DNA of 64,000 bases, taken from positions 9,594,001 through 9,658,000 of the forward strand of contig OX467088.1 in NCBI GenBank assembly GCA_950106755.1, given 5' to 3'. The translations under genes were made by a program, and so were the position numbers. Below the pieces are notes generated by a model. It was not told the origin of the DNA and ran no database searches. It worked only from the letters and a program-made list of their open reading frames with translations. The DNA comes from Climacium dendroides. Taxonomy: Eukaryota > Streptophyta > Bryopsida > Hypnales > Climaciaceae. Below, piece after piece: positions 22,547 through 33,999 of this stretch. The stretch's first letter is position 1. Each line of letters opens with the position of its first letter.

Positions 22547-24331
22547 CTACCCGCTACCAGAGTGACGAGAGTGACGAGAAGAGCCACCTTCAGGAGCCTC
22601 ACTTCTCTTCTCCCGCAATCTCTCCAGAGCAATGCGACGCTTCTCCTCAAGCTTGGTGAACCCCTTCCTCCCAAAGGAGATCACCTTGGAACGGCGTGAT
22701 GATGCACTTGAATCCGAGTCTTTTGACAGATCTGCCTTGGGATGTTCCAGGTTGCCAACCTGCAACTATAACGGGACAAAGCTTGAGGGCCAGTGTTCGT
22801 ATGGAAACTGAAAGCCTACACAAGGTCGCCAAACAAACTTACGTAGAAAAGTTTAACCCATTAAGAGCCCTAACGACCAATAGTGCATGCTTCATATCCA
22901 TTCGAGTTAAATATAAATCACTTAAGAATCTGCAAGGAAAGTAATAGAATAAACCAATAAAGAAGAAATCATACCCTGCATGTTTTTACCGATAGAAATA
23001 TGTCTTCAAAGTTGGTAAAATCAACTCTTAGCTTATGAAGTGGACTCTCTATTCTTAGCTTCCGCACTTCAGGGTTACAGATCACTTAAAACTGGTCACA
23101 GAAGATTCCACGGACCTCATTCTGCCACACATACTAATTCATTGCTACCCCTATTCCATGGGTAGAGAGAAAGAACCTGTTGAGACGGATTCTGTGACTC
23201 GATTTGCGAAGCTGAGCCCTCTGAGAGTTGCAAGAGATCTCCATCCAAGGGTCTGGATGTTTCCACGTCAGATGCCCCTGCGTCAAATTCACTACTCGTA
23301 TCCAACGGCTTGTTCCTGCTGTAGTCGTCGTCATCAAGCAAAGGCGTCGTCAAGTCGGACTCATTATCCTCCCGTATTGACGGAGGTGCTGATGGTCGCG
23401 AAGGAAACGAATGCTCCAAGCTTGACTGTTCTGAGTTGGCAGCAAACCGTGAAGGATTCCTCGTAGTTCCAGAAGTTGAAAGACTGCTTTGAGAGAGTGG
23501 AGAAGAAGGCGGAGGCATCTGCATTACGGGGCCATATGGAGAACCCGGTGTTTGGGAAGGTAAAGAGGCTGGTGAGCCATGACCGACGCTCTCAGACGGA
23601 GACTCTGAAATCTGAGGTTTACTCTGTCCATTACGAGAAGAAAGTAATTGACCACTTTTGCCATTCTCCTCGGCGGTATTAGGTTGTACGCCCGGATTGG
23701 GTTTGGGGACTTGACGTTCACTTTCAGAGATTTGTAGAGCCGAGAACGCAACAGGAATTTCGCTTTGTTGTATCCAGTCATCTTTCTCAGCCATCATCCA
23801 ATGGAGAAAGAGATCTTGGCTATATGGCGTAACGATGGACTCCCGAATTTGTACCTGCATGGAGAAGCCATGAAACATCCAGTATAGAAATAATCACAAA
23901 AGAGCTCATGCCCAATCAATCATAATCATCAAATTGAGAAAAGATTTCCCTCTCCACATCATGAAATATATTGTGTTCAACAAGTTGGCCAGGTACTCTA
24001 TATAAGTTTTCCGGTTTATACAAATCTCCAGTTTCAGAAGAATGAAAGCACGAGAACAAACCAAGTCGACTTAGCTGTGAATAAACAAACAGTGAGACTC
24101 GAATAGTACCTTGATTTGATTGGCAACAAAGCTACCTAAAGGCCCGCTGCTGAAACGGTGATCACCAATACCGGGCTCTGGTGCCAGATCAATGTTGGGC
24201 ATTTCCTTGAAAGAAAACCATATTCGATCAGAAGGAGGTGCTCTCAAACCAACTCTAGAGAACTTTTCCGACCGTGTCTTGGAAATATAGCCGAATGGGT
24301 CATTCATGAATGTGAGGTGTTTATGAGACAC
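22547..24331 (-). CDS. 3' exons of a TEX2/DUF2404-like (SMP-type) lipid-transfer protein gene, truncated
   Basis: Three exons read in phase on the minus strand: about 24,331-24,110, 23,854-23,177 and 22,759-22,547. All junctions are phase 0 with good sites (CAAG/GTACTA, GCAG/GTACAA, ACAG/GTTCTT, GCAG/GTTGGC). Exon 1 contains PPSDRIWFSFKEMPNIDL and GDHRFSSGPLGSF; exon 2 starts VQIRESIV and includes LHWMMAEKDDWI. These resemble the C-terminal part of plant DUF2404 proteins (SMP-domain family related to TEX2/Nvj2, which act at ER membrane contact sites). A long Ser/Pro-rich acidic tail follows, then a basic end rich in EKRR. The 5' half of the gene, including any membrane segment, is missing: a stop precedes exon 1 and mitochondrial DNA follows within about 100 bp. 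The reading frame is undamaged, so the truncation is either recent or reflects a retained fragment. Confidence 0.6.
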
Positions 24332-24826
24332 TAACTCGAGCGTGTTTGGTCAGGTTATTGATCAACTAATAATATTATAGTGCTATCTCCTCCATGGCAG
24401 AATGGTAGCTTGCCTGTGGCAGAGCAGGAGGAGGTCCCAATTTGAATATGAAACAAAAACACTGTAAGTACGGCTGCTTTTTTGTCCGAACTAGTACTAT
24501 TAGTTGGAAATCTTATGTGTTTTCATGTAAGTATGAGAGTACCTCGGTAGTACTGGTGAACTAGATAGCCATGATCCGGCTATCTGGGACGGAGGACTTG
24601 TAGTATCCACCTACTCGAAAGAGAGCTGGTAACAGTAAAGTACTTGATTCGATCTCATTCGTTTAAGGGCAAAGCGAGAAGGAATCTAAATCACTGTACA
24701 GAAATGATTTTCATTTATGGACTTTACCTAATTGACACGAGAAATCTGACTTCATGTCTGAATAGAATTAAGCCTAAGCCTTTATAAAGGACTACGGTGC
24801 CCTATAGAGTAAAAAATCAGGTTGGT

Positions 24827-24860
24827 GAGCCGTGTGATAAGTAACTATCTTGCACGGTTC
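24827..24860 (+). ncRNA. Group II intron domain V (cox3 intron remnant)
   Basis: A 34-nt hairpin begins GAGCCGTGTGATA and ends TTGCACGGTTC, matching the domain V consensus with its terminal GGTTC. It lies about 75 bp before the cox3 exon, the right distance for domain VI and the 3' splice site. The upstream 350 bp are probably more of this intron. Confidence 0.75.
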
Positions 24861-24934
24861 GGAGAGCACTTTATTATGTGAGATGAGTAAACGGCGACTA
24901 AGTTGTACGGCTCTATGAAGTAACTTTTGACTCT

Positions 24935-25228
24935 ACCATTTTTCTAGCTCTAGTCTTCACCGGGTTTCAAGGAATGGAATATGTAGAAGCACCTTTCACG
25001 ATTTCTGATGGTATCTATGGTCCTACCTTTTTCTTAGCCACAGGGTTTTATGGTTTTTATGTTATTATAGGTACTATTTTCCTAATAATATGCGCTATTC
25101 GTCAATATTTAGGGCATTTTACCCAAACGCATCACTTTGGCTTTGAAGCAGTTGCTTGAAACTGGCATTCTGTTGACGTGGTTTGGTTATTCCCATTCGT
25201 AACCATTTATTGGTGGGGAGGTAATTAA
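24935..25228 (+). pseudogene. cox3: Mitochondrial cox3, last exon, broken
   Basis: The frame reads [14 protein letters not shown], then [24 protein letters not shown], and IRQYLGHF, clearly cytochrome c oxidase subunit 3 (complex IV, inner mitochondrial membrane). It ends after YWWGGN with the genuine stop at 25,226-25,228. An in-frame TGA at 25,157-25,159 replaces a conserved Trp codon, and the next residue (Tyr in the family) is Asn. Two conserved His codons (GFHGFH) are Tyr, a C-to-T change that could be U-to-C editing in the parent mitochondrion or nuclear decay. Everything upstream of this exon is absent. Confidence 0.85.
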
Positions 25229-25244
25229 AAAAAGGAGAAAAAAT

Positions 25245-25450
25245 TTGAAACAGTTTTTTTACCAACCTATTAATCATACTTTATTTAAAGATAGAACTTC
25301 ATTTAATTTGCTTTCTTTTCTAAGAATTGGGCTTGTAATGATGGTGGTATTCATGATTAATTCTGGCGATTCTAATATGGATCTTAGTACTTTTTAGAAA
25401 GAAGGTATTCATATATAGGTGATGTCATGAGGCAACTATTTTGATAGACT
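25245..25450 (+). pseudogene. Possible sdh4 remnant downstream of cox3
   Basis: About 20 bp after cox3 a frame reads QFFYQPINHTLFKD, SFLRIGLVMMVVF and NMDLSTF, then TAG where Trp would fit, with a later frameshift. In many plant mitochondria sdh4 (membrane anchor of succinate dehydrogenase) directly follows or overlaps cox3, and LRI followed by FW..GIHI is loosely compatible. The match is weak and position carries most of the weight. Confidence 0.35.
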
Positions 25451-26997
25451 CAAAAGTTATCAATAACTTCATTATTATTCTAAGAAGAACCTTGGGGTCT
25501 AGAAGGGGCATTATGATGTCAATCCAGAGGGCATAAAAGGCATCCCGACCTTGCCGCTGAAAAAAGAATATGTTTGCTATGCCCTATCCCGTAATATGCA
25601 ACCTGCCTTTTTTTCCAATAGCAATCGAATGGAGAAAACCCTAGCTGCTTAAAAGCGACCATTAGATTTGCATGAGAAAAGTGAAGAAGGTGGTTGACCA
25701 ACGTAGCGCTATGGAGAAGCCTTGTGCTGATGGTATACCAGTACCATTTTTGTGGGAACTGAATAATAAATAGAGCTCTTCGGTCTTCTTCGTTCATTAT
25801 GTGGGGGGGTGCGGCTTATGTGAGAACCCGCACGCCCCCCTCCCCCTCCCCTTTGTCCGTTTGGCCCTGATCGCTTTGTTCGTAAAACATGGCATTATGT
25901 AAAGATTATGTAAAGTTTACATACATATTCAAATAGATGGGCTAGATGCACGAAACAATAAAACTACTTCATGAATTCTAGGAAATGCTGCTATGTATTT
26001 TAGAAAGATGCGTAGCACTTGGTTGGTTTTGCAAACAAAGAAAAAAAATAAATATCTATTTTTTTCTTTGTTTCACTAATCAGTAGAAAAATAGGCTATG
26101 CTCTGCGGCCTAGTTGATTTGACAAGGTTGTTGGCTAAAAAGCGGGTTCGAGAAATGAATGCATTCTTCTTGCCCAAGTGTTTTGTCAATGCCCAAGGGC
26201 AAAGCTCTCTTATTAGGATGAGGACCGAAGGCGCCAATGCTTTTAGGCAAAGCAAAAAACCATATATAGAGAAGTAGGTCGATCCCGTTATACCGCGCGC
26301 CGTGCAAGGTGCTTTCGTTGCTATAGGGCATATCCTGGTGCCCAATTTCCAGTCCGCGTCAATGAAGTCAATCGCCTAGAGGTAGCGTTGTTGCAATGCG
26401 CGTGGAAAAGCATCTGGGAAACCAAGTCATGACCCATAAAAGGACGACTTGGAAGATACTGTTGGGATTGATGAGGCTAACAAATCCGAATGATGTAGCT
26501 GCTGAACGATAGCATTCACTAAGCCAGCGGGGAACAACTTGGTCTTGGAATCGATTCTTTTGGTAGGTATAACGGGGGCTGGACATGGAAAACAAGGACA
26601 AAGTAGGGGCATTCTCAGTAAGGGAATAAGACTATGCGGACATCTTACCTCGACAAACAGGTAGAAAAACTTGAAAACGCAATTACGGGATCGACCTACT
26701 TTCTAACGAGAGGGTCGGCGGAGCCGCTATAGTAAGTCAATAGGGAAATCGACCGAGCCAGGTATTGAAGGGTGGCAGTTATGATCCGAGGGTAGAGGTT
26801 CACTTCAGTGGCAGCGGTATAGCTGGCATGTGGCCGCGAATGCGGGACAGGCGGCGACGCTTCAACTCTTTTGAGAAGACGGGTTGGTCCCAATAGACAT
26901 AAGAATGTTGCTATGATCTCATTCAAGAAGTACCTCGTAAAGCACGTCAATCTAGATCTAGATTGTTGTTGATGTGCTTAAAAAAATCAGTGGCGGA

Positions 26998-27031
26998 GAG
27001 CTTTATGACGGGAAACTATCACGTAAGGTTC
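26998..27031 (+). ncRNA. Group II intron domain V (nad1 intron remnant)
   Basis: A second 34-nt domain V-like hairpin, starting GAGCTTTATGACGGG and ending ACGTAAGGTTC, sits 29 bp before the nad1 exon fragment. It therefore represents the 3' end of a group II intron in nad1. Confidence 0.7.
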
Positions 27032-27060
27032 GGAGGGCGGGGAAATCTCCGACCCCTACT

Positions 27061-27129
27061 TTTGATTATGGTATGGTATTGCCAAATTTAAATGTAGGTA
27101 TACTTTATCTATTTGCTATATCTTCTCTT
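27061..27129 (+). pseudogene. nad1: Mitochondrial nad1 exon fragment
   Basis: 23 codons read FDYGMVLPNLNVGILYLFAI followed by SSL, a strongly conserved stretch of NADH dehydrogenase subunit 1 (complex I). It is preceded by an intron domain V and breaks off before the expected GVYGII. Only this small exon is present. Confidence 0.8.
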
Positions 27130-27348
27130 CTATAAGACCGTTTCCTGGAGGAGGAGTGTACTGATCATCCACACTCAGACATCCATGCGAGGCCTTCCTG
27201 ATTCGAGAACCTAAGCTAAGCCTTGGTTAGAGGGGGTGAGAGTCAATATTTCTAGAACGGAGCCGTATGACGCAAGCTGTTATCGCTCTGCCAATAAATA
27301 ATTTACATACGTTGTGTACTGCGTTTTCAACAGTTTTCCGCGGACTTC

Positions 27349-27639
27349 GTAGTTATGATGTTGAATATTAAAATAGCAGAAATTCATGAGAATGTATTGC
27401 GTTATTTACTTGTAGGTGGTATTATTGGAATTATTTTTTTGTTGGAAATTTTCTTCATTGTAGATAATGATTATTTTCCAATATTACCAACGAAATTGAG
27501 TACAACCTATTTAACATATACAGTTTATGCTGAAAAGATACAAAGATGGACTAATTTGGATACATTAGGCAATTTACTTTATACCACCTATTTTGTTCTG
27601 TTTTTGTTCTATTTATGTTCTTTTTTTCTTGAATATTGA
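27349..27639 (+). pseudogene. nad6: Mitochondrial nad6, internal fragment
   Basis: The frame reads VVMMLNIKIAEIHENVLRYL, then GGIIGIIFLLEIFFIVDNDY and TLGNLLYTTYFV, an internal piece of NADH dehydrogenase subunit 6 (complex I) very like early land plants. The N-terminal membrane part is missing, and the C terminus diverges after YTTYFV into an unrelated hydrophobic end with a stop at 27,639. Flanking DNA has no matching exon. Confidence 0.85.
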
Positions 27640-28600
27640 ATGGTAACTTTTTGGAAAAGAAGGAAAGCAAAGTATAATTAAATGGATTTGAAGAGCTAAA
27701 AAAAAGGCGGCAATGGCGCCTTCGGCCCTATGATTGGTGCCTTCAACCCTATGATTATTCTCGCCGAAGAGCACCTATGTAGTCCACTTCGGCGGTGCTT
27801 CGCCCTTGTTGAGTCTATTCATCAATTATTCCAAAACGCTAAACAAAGTGATGATCAGTTTTGCCACTACCATGGCTGTTATGAACAAATCGTGTTGGTA
27901 GTCAATGGAATAAAGGTTAGCTTTGCGAGTACCCATAGGGTGCACCAAAAAAAACTCTTTTTTGCTTGAAATAGTTTTTTTTTGCTCATAGTTCTCCGAA
28001 CTGCTCAAGTGCGCGGTGTCAGTCTACCGACTTAGGCTCCTTTCCTTCCGCTTTCCAACAGCACTTTCTTTCTTCGTTTACATGGTTCTCGAAGCAAAGG
28101 CTGGGGCAGGTACTACGAGCCCTCTGTCCCACGCATCTTTGTCTAGAAAAATGTATGGTTCACCGGTTCCACCGAATGCTCCTATCTTTTCACAAGATTG
28201 TATGAGTGTAGTTATGCTTCAGATGCTTTGCTATATTCATATTGAATCGTAATTTCTGTTTCTATCTCTGGTGTACTCGCCTTAGATCTTCGACACACGA
28301 AGAAAGACGTTGTAGGAAGAAGTTGTACTTAGAAAATTGAAAGCCAGCAAAAAAAACTATTTTGCCTTACTTTGTTATCTTGCCAAGGGAAGCTTATTTT
28401 CCTTCTAGCCTGGCACGCCCAGGTGATCATTCCACTGGCATATCTCATTCATGATACTTTCCATTTGACTGACACTCAAGGATGCGTTCTCATAAAAGGT
28501 GAAAGACCATCACTTTGATAGGCGAGAGGTATAAACACCGTGAAGTGTGAAACAAGGCTTACGGCTCTTGTTGAGCTTACTCATACTAATTATTTATTTC

Positions 28601-29837
28601 CCGGGAGCCCACAGCTCTACGGACTAGAATTAGATGGTCTAGTTGGAATTTGAACAATTGAAGTTGTTGAATTGTTGTGATCCTTGTGGAGTTTTGAGAC
28701 TGGGAGGGACTCTTCATGGTCTTTAGAATTTGGATTTATGGGTTTAGCCAGAGTATAGTATTCACTATCCACCCAAATTGTTGATATGTTGTCTTTCTTG
28801 TATTGTTTGTTTGTAGCCTAAGGTTTGTCGTTAAATGATCTAGTTGGAATTTGAGCAATTGAAGTGGCTGTCTTGACTTTTGTGGAGTTTTGACACTATG
28901 ACTATGTGACTTTTTTTGGTTGAAGTTCTTAGAGTTTGTTAAAATTGAGGTGTAGTGTGGTGAAGAAATTTTTAGCAAATGTGAGGTATTGTAGAAAGTG
29001 ATTTTTTGAATTGAGTTCTTCAGAGGATTGAAACTAAATTAATAGACTGAGTCATCCTTTTGTCAATGTGTTTGATGTGCCTATGTGCATATCTTTGGAC
29101 CTCATGATGCAAAACCCAACTCTTGCATCTTGAGCAATGAAATTAATTTTTGATTCTTTTGTGTTAAATATTGATGCATTTGTACAATAAGATTTCCTTG
29201 TGTGATTGGGCAATGCATTCCACATTCGGGGATGTTCAACTTCACAATTATTGTTTTGCAATATACAAATTTGTTATACCAAATTGAGTACAACATGATT
29301 CTTCTTTTCTCAAAGTAACTACCTCCTAGAATTTTGAAATGCAACTCTAAAATTGTCTTTATATTTGGGCCAACTATGACACTCCTTGTTAATGGCTTTT
29401 AAAAATGAATGCATGTGTTTAAGTGGCAATTTGGGAAGTCTTGCATCATTAAAATGCCTAAACGTCTTGCTAAGCAAATTTAGCATAAGTCAAATGTAAA
29501 ATCTCCCTTACATTCTTGGAATCCTAGAAAATTTGAACAAGTAATTACAAGATCCACTCAATTTGAACTCGTCTTCCCATATCCTCTATCCCACAAAATT
29601 CTACGTTGGAATGTAGTTTTCAATGTAACAATTTGCGTTGAAGTGCATTCCAACGCAGAATTTCAGCGTTAGAAACTAGGAACTCAACAAAATCCATATG
29701 ACAAGTTTTGTAGTTCCCAACACAGTTTAAACAACGTTGGAACGCAGTTTCCTTCTAGTGATGATGTCCATTTCAATTTTATACCAAAATAAAACCTTGG
29801 TTCCCTATTTTGCACAATTGGATTCAATTTTGAATTA
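28601..29837. other. AT-rich intergenic sequence
   Basis: No gene seen. The phrase TCTAGTTGGAATTTGA with its surroundings is present twice (about 28,638 and 28,843), a diverged direct repeat spaced about 205 bp apart. Words around AACGCAG and TTCCAACG recur at 29,600-29,760. Confidence 0.4.
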
Positions 29838-29847
29838 GGTAATGACA

Positions 29848-29914
29848 GGGGAATGCTAGTATGCGAGCGTAGAACACAGAGCATAGATATAGAGCATGGA
29901 GCATGGATTTAGAA
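29848..29914 (+). repeat. MULE left terminal inverted repeat
   Basis: Starts GGGGAATGCTAGTATGCG right after the target duplication GGTAATGACA and contains AGAGCATGGAGCATGG. It pairs with 46,872-46,939 in inverted orientation with scattered mismatches. Confidence 0.85.
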
Positions 29915-29934
29915 GTTTTGATATAAAATATGAT

Positions 29935-30140
29935 GAAGTAGTTGAAAAGTGGATGAAAGAGTAGACAAAAAAGTGGATGAGGGTTTAGGGTGGATGAAAA
30001 AGTGGATGAGGGTTTAGGGTGGATGAAAAAGTGGATGAAAAAGTGGGAGAAAAAGATGATGAACAATGTCAAAAGTTGGATGAAAATTTGGAAAGTGGAT
30101 GAAAAAATAGATGAAAAAGTAGATGAAAAATGGATTATGC
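29935..30140 (+). repeat. Subterminal minisatellite, GATGAAAAAGTG-type units
   Basis: Short units of the form GTGGATGAAAAAGT repeat irregularly. A unit containing GAGGGTTTAGGGTGGATG occurs twice in tandem (about 29,975-30,030). Subterminal arrays are common in Mutator elements; this one is not mirrored at the right end. Confidence 0.6.
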
Positions 30141-31822
30141 TGGTACTAGTGTGTATAGTGGGTTACGGTTTAGGGTGAGATTCTACATTTAAAGCGTAGG
30201 AAAAAATTAGAAGAACTTGAATAAAAGTTGGATAAAAGCTAGTGAAAATGGATGAAGGATGAGTTGAAAATTGTTAAATATTTAGGCTAAAATAAGATGG
30301 AGTTGATAGAAGAAATAGATGAAGGGAAGGATGGGAAAAGGTGATGAAAAGAATGGATGGAAGAAGTAGAAGGGAACAAAGGATGAAAAAAATGGATGAT
30401 ACAAGTACAAGAAAGAGCTATTAGAAAAATATATTAGATGAAATGGAGTATAAAAAATGTATTGTAGAGAAATAATCTCATTCAACCTCAAATGATGCAA
30501 GAGAGATTGAAGGTTCAGTTTTTGTGGGAATATCTTCTCCTATGACTAGAAGTGCAATGGGTCCGACCACCGTGGCATTAGGAATTAGGTTAAACATTTC
30601 AGATTGGATCAGGTATGCTGAAGAGTTCTGTAGTATGCAATTCAATACTATGGCACCTAACAATTGTGGAAATCCCCGCAGAAAACAGAATTCAAGTTAA
30701 TATTGAAACTTTATTCTTCTGTCAATTTCAACATTGTGGTAATCTTAATTAATTAGCCATTAAGTTAGTAGCATAAAAACATGCCATTTTGTTCAGTTTG
30801 CAAACGAATGTAAATGTCATATCAAGCGATACATGGATTGGGAATTTCTAGCAACATAAACCCGTAGTAATTATTAATCAAACATGAAAATTGTGGAGTA
30901 AAACTTTAGTTTAGACACAAGTGAAAACGGAGATTCAGTAATCGTAGCAGTACACATGGTCTCCCAAGATACAGCAAGTGACTTGCCCAAACATGAAGAA
31001 AAGCATACTGCGTGTAAGTGGATTCCAACTTCACTTGTAAGAAGCTGTAGGAAGAGAAAACAAAAAAGGCACGGAATTGTAAGTTTTATAACCATGTGTT
31101 GAAAACACCAAGAACCCTACATGATCAGTTCAAATATACTATGCAGAAATCGAACTGCCCTCACTGTCTAATGCTTGTGAATTTGACTGTACTGCAAATT
31201 CATCTATAAAGTTAAGAGCACGGGGGTCAACTAGGTGGGCCCTAGCACGTGGTCTAAGATTCAGGGCAACCAATTCGTGAGCCACTGTATCAACATACAC
31301 AGGGAGAGTAATGGCTTCGGTGGACTAGGAAAAACTGAGGATGAGAAAAGAAAGGGACATTAGCTGCAGTTGTCACGCTGTAGGCTTGCCTAAAAAATCA
31401 AGTTATCCACATGTAAGTCGGATGGTTAGAAACTGACGTATTTCATCATGCGAAGAGGAAAACAGTCACATGATGACTTATTTACGGAATCTAATAGTCT
31501 TCACAGTAGCTTGAACGGGGACTTCGTCTTCATCCATATCGACTAGTACATTAGCCGGTTCAGGTGGCTTAGGGTTGGGACCGACGACCGTGTGCATAAT
31601 TGGAGCAATAAGTGCATCAAAAATAGCCTTATCCTCCTCGAATGCAAGAATATGTCGCAGTGTGGTACGGCAAGCTTGGATGGTTGCACCTAAAAACATG
31701 AAATAAGTATAAGGGTGAGGACAAAGGGAAAACAACCGAGTGATCTAATTGATGATCATGACAGTGACAAGTTAATGCCAAAGTACCTGTAGCGGTTGTG
31801 CAGTTGACCACAACGTCTCCTG

Positions 31823-33999
31823 GTGTGAGCGCTTATTTACCCACCCTTGGTAAATCAGTAAACACAACTAGGTTCTTTTAGTTAGTTCTATCCTATGGGT
31901 GTTCTAACGTCGGTCCATTGTGCCTTCCAAGCAATGGATCTTTCTAAGTGTCCTAAATGTCCTACACTTGCAAAACAATTCTTGTTCAAATCCAAACTTT
32001 AGTTCCTAAAAAACTAATAAAAAGGGAAACATTTGAGATTAGTGATAAAGTAAAAGCTTCGCCGTCTTTTAAGAAATCATCAAAGTTCTATCACAATCCT
32101 AGGACTTGAAGTCAAAGCTCCACCGTCTTTTAGGAAATCATCAAATTTCTATAACAATCCTAGGACTTGAAGTCAAAGCTCCGCCATATTTTCAAAAAAA
32201 CCACAAAAAATATTTAAAACAAGTACATGTTAGTCTAATCATGGTTACAATGTATGTTAGTACAAGTGTTAGTATGACTTTCGAACACGCGAGTTAGTAC
32301 GATGGTGTTGGTTCACAAAATATTTTAAATACTAGAGGCTCTCCTAAGTGGCATCGCCAATCGCAAGGGAAGAACCTCTAGGATTAGTACAAAAACTCCA
32401 AGCTCCAAACTAGTACACAACTAGACTTTGAGAGTTTTGTTCCAACCAAAACTTCTCCAAATGACACAAAGAAGAAATACAAACTATGGTCCAAACTAGT
32501 ACACAACTAGACTTTGAGAGTTTGTTCCAACCAAAACTTCTCCAAATGACACAAAGAAGAAACACAAACTATGGCCCAAACTAGTACACAACTAGACTTT
32601 GAGAGTTTTGTTCCAACCAAAACTTCTCCAAATGACACAAAGAAAAAAAACACAAACTATGGGCCAAAGGGCCAAAACTTAGAAGATCATGACACTACAA
32701 GAGAGAGGAGTGAGTGAGGAGGGGAGGCCTTATATACCTTCTCTAGGTCCCCAAAATCAAAGAAGACTTGGAATGCACTCCAAGCAATCCTATCCCTTTA
32801 GATTTTCATCCTAATTCTAATTTTTTAACTTTCTATGTTGGTCTAAACTTCTAACTTTTGGAGAAATGCTTCAAATCACAAACGGATTGTGCCATTGGCT
32901 TTAGAAGGTCATTTTTAGTCTATAACAACTCCCACCCCTTTTTCCTACATCAAAATCACAAAGATTTCTAGCGCTAACTAGAAGACCAAAATTGGATAAA
33001 AATCCAACTTTTGGAGATCAACTTTTCTAAGAAAAGTAACTAGCTTAGGCTCTTTAGTAGGTGTAAGGGAGTAAGGAAAGATCCCGCTTCGACCTTAATC
33101 CGATTCTGTATGCTCCGTCAACTCCACGATTAATCTTTAAATTTGCCAATTTTGGAGGATCTTGATGGTTTTGCATCTTCTGACTATCGGAATGCCACAA
33201 AACTTATTGGATCTTGTTATTAACATAAAATAAGCTACCCTAATTTTTAATGAGATTTTACCGCTGCCTGGGTAATTTCTAGGAATTTCCCATCATTACT
33301 TCCAACGGTTGACTACCTGGAAAAAGATCTTTTGAAGATTAGAAAAAACCAAGAATTTTCATGGAACCTCTCATGGAGTTCTACAAGGGATGTGCAAACT
33401 CATATTCCCGTTTTGCACATCTAAGGAAGGAGAATCAAATCCTGCTATCTCCTTTAATTTCCGGTAAAAAGATAATCTTCCAAATAGAAGGGAATCTTGG
33501 CGAGCTGATTGCTCCGATGGACTCCTGGCATGATTTCCACTTCAAACTACCGTACTTAAGTTGTAAATGCCCTCCTATGATTCGTCTTGAGTTTTCTTCA
33601 CCTACAGGCTAACAATTGGAGTTTCTACTATTTTGCCAATGGAATGGGAAAACTGAAACCTCTCTTTGGGAATCTATACTAAGGTTTTTACATAGTTCCC
33701 TTGGACCAATTTGGTTAGGATCTATCACTGAAAGGTAGGTTTAGACAAGTTGGGCAATTTCTACTAAACATGGTTATTTTGTACAATTTCTGGATTTCTA
33801 CCCTATCTACATGCAGGATTTGGTTATAAATAACAAAAAATGCCTCAATTAGGACTAATGATCATATTGGTATGTGACATCTCCGTTTTGGTTATTCACT
33901 CTTTTTTGGACTTTTTGTATATAAAACTACACTCAAAACTTTATAAAATAAAAATAAAAAACAATTCCGAATCATAAGTGACCAAATGGGCACTCACAC
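31823..33999. mobile_element. 2.2-kb non-autonomous element nested in the methyltransferase gene
   Basis: The left end GTGTGAGCGC and right end GCACTCACAC form terminal inverted repeats, flanked by CTG (31,820-31,822) and CTA (34,000-34,002). Removing the insert and one flanking triplet joins the minus-strand codons for IK to PGDVVVN, giving KPGD. That is exactly the loop expected before AdoMet motif I in beta-class methyltransferases, so the boundary is confirmed by the host gene. 3-bp duplications suggest a CACTA-like or Harbinger-like class, but the end sequence is not typical of either. No transposase inside; one 83-codon ORF at 33,361-33,612 is unrecognised. Confidence 0.8.
32050..32665. 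repeat. Tandem repeats inside the nested element
   Basis: Two arrays. A unit of about 60 bp containing GAAATCATCAAA and CAATCCTAGGACTTGAAGTC is repeated 2-3 times at 32,050-32,190. A unit of about 85 bp starting CTAGTACACAACTAGACTTT is repeated three times at 32,410-32,665. Internal arrays of this type are often seen in non-autonomous CACTA-like elements. Confidence 0.75.

Larger units (their letters stand above)
24440..28600 (+). other. Mitochondrial DNA insertion (NUMT), rearranged
   Basis: Pieces of at least three plant mitochondrial genes occur within 4 kb on one strand: cox3, nad1 and nad6. Two group II intron domain V hairpins and a possible sdh4 remnant lie among them. The order cox3 - nad1 - nad6 with partial genes is not a plausible functional arrangement, and in-frame stops are present. 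Several differences from conserved mitochondrial proteins are C-to-T or G-to-A changes, fitting decay of methylated nuclear DNA. The outer limits are estimates taken from where the sequence stops looking organellar. Confidence 0.75.

Noticed and set aside
24385..24450. tRNA-like stretch (GAATGGTAGC ... GGTCCCAATTTGAAT)
   Set aside because: It has words reminiscent of a D-arm and a T-arm, but the acceptor stem does not pair and no clear anticodon arm forms.
25519..26950. Several minus-strand ORFs of 70-92 codons in the NUMT
   Set aside because: They match no mitochondrial protein I know and lie in DNA that looks like intron or spacer sequence.
27157..27350. Third group II domain V (GGAGCCGTATGACGC...)
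   Set aside because: The 5' half fits but the 3' half does not pair to give the GTACGGTTC end; probably intron debris.
30478..30663. Extra exon of the methyltransferase-like gene on the minus strand
   Set aside because: The 61-codon frame ends soon and has no link to the last exon, which already ends with a stop at 31,139; no supporting splice sites were found.
32050..32665. CRISPR array
   Set aside because: The repeats are long direct tandem units without unique spacers and lie inside a plant transposon.
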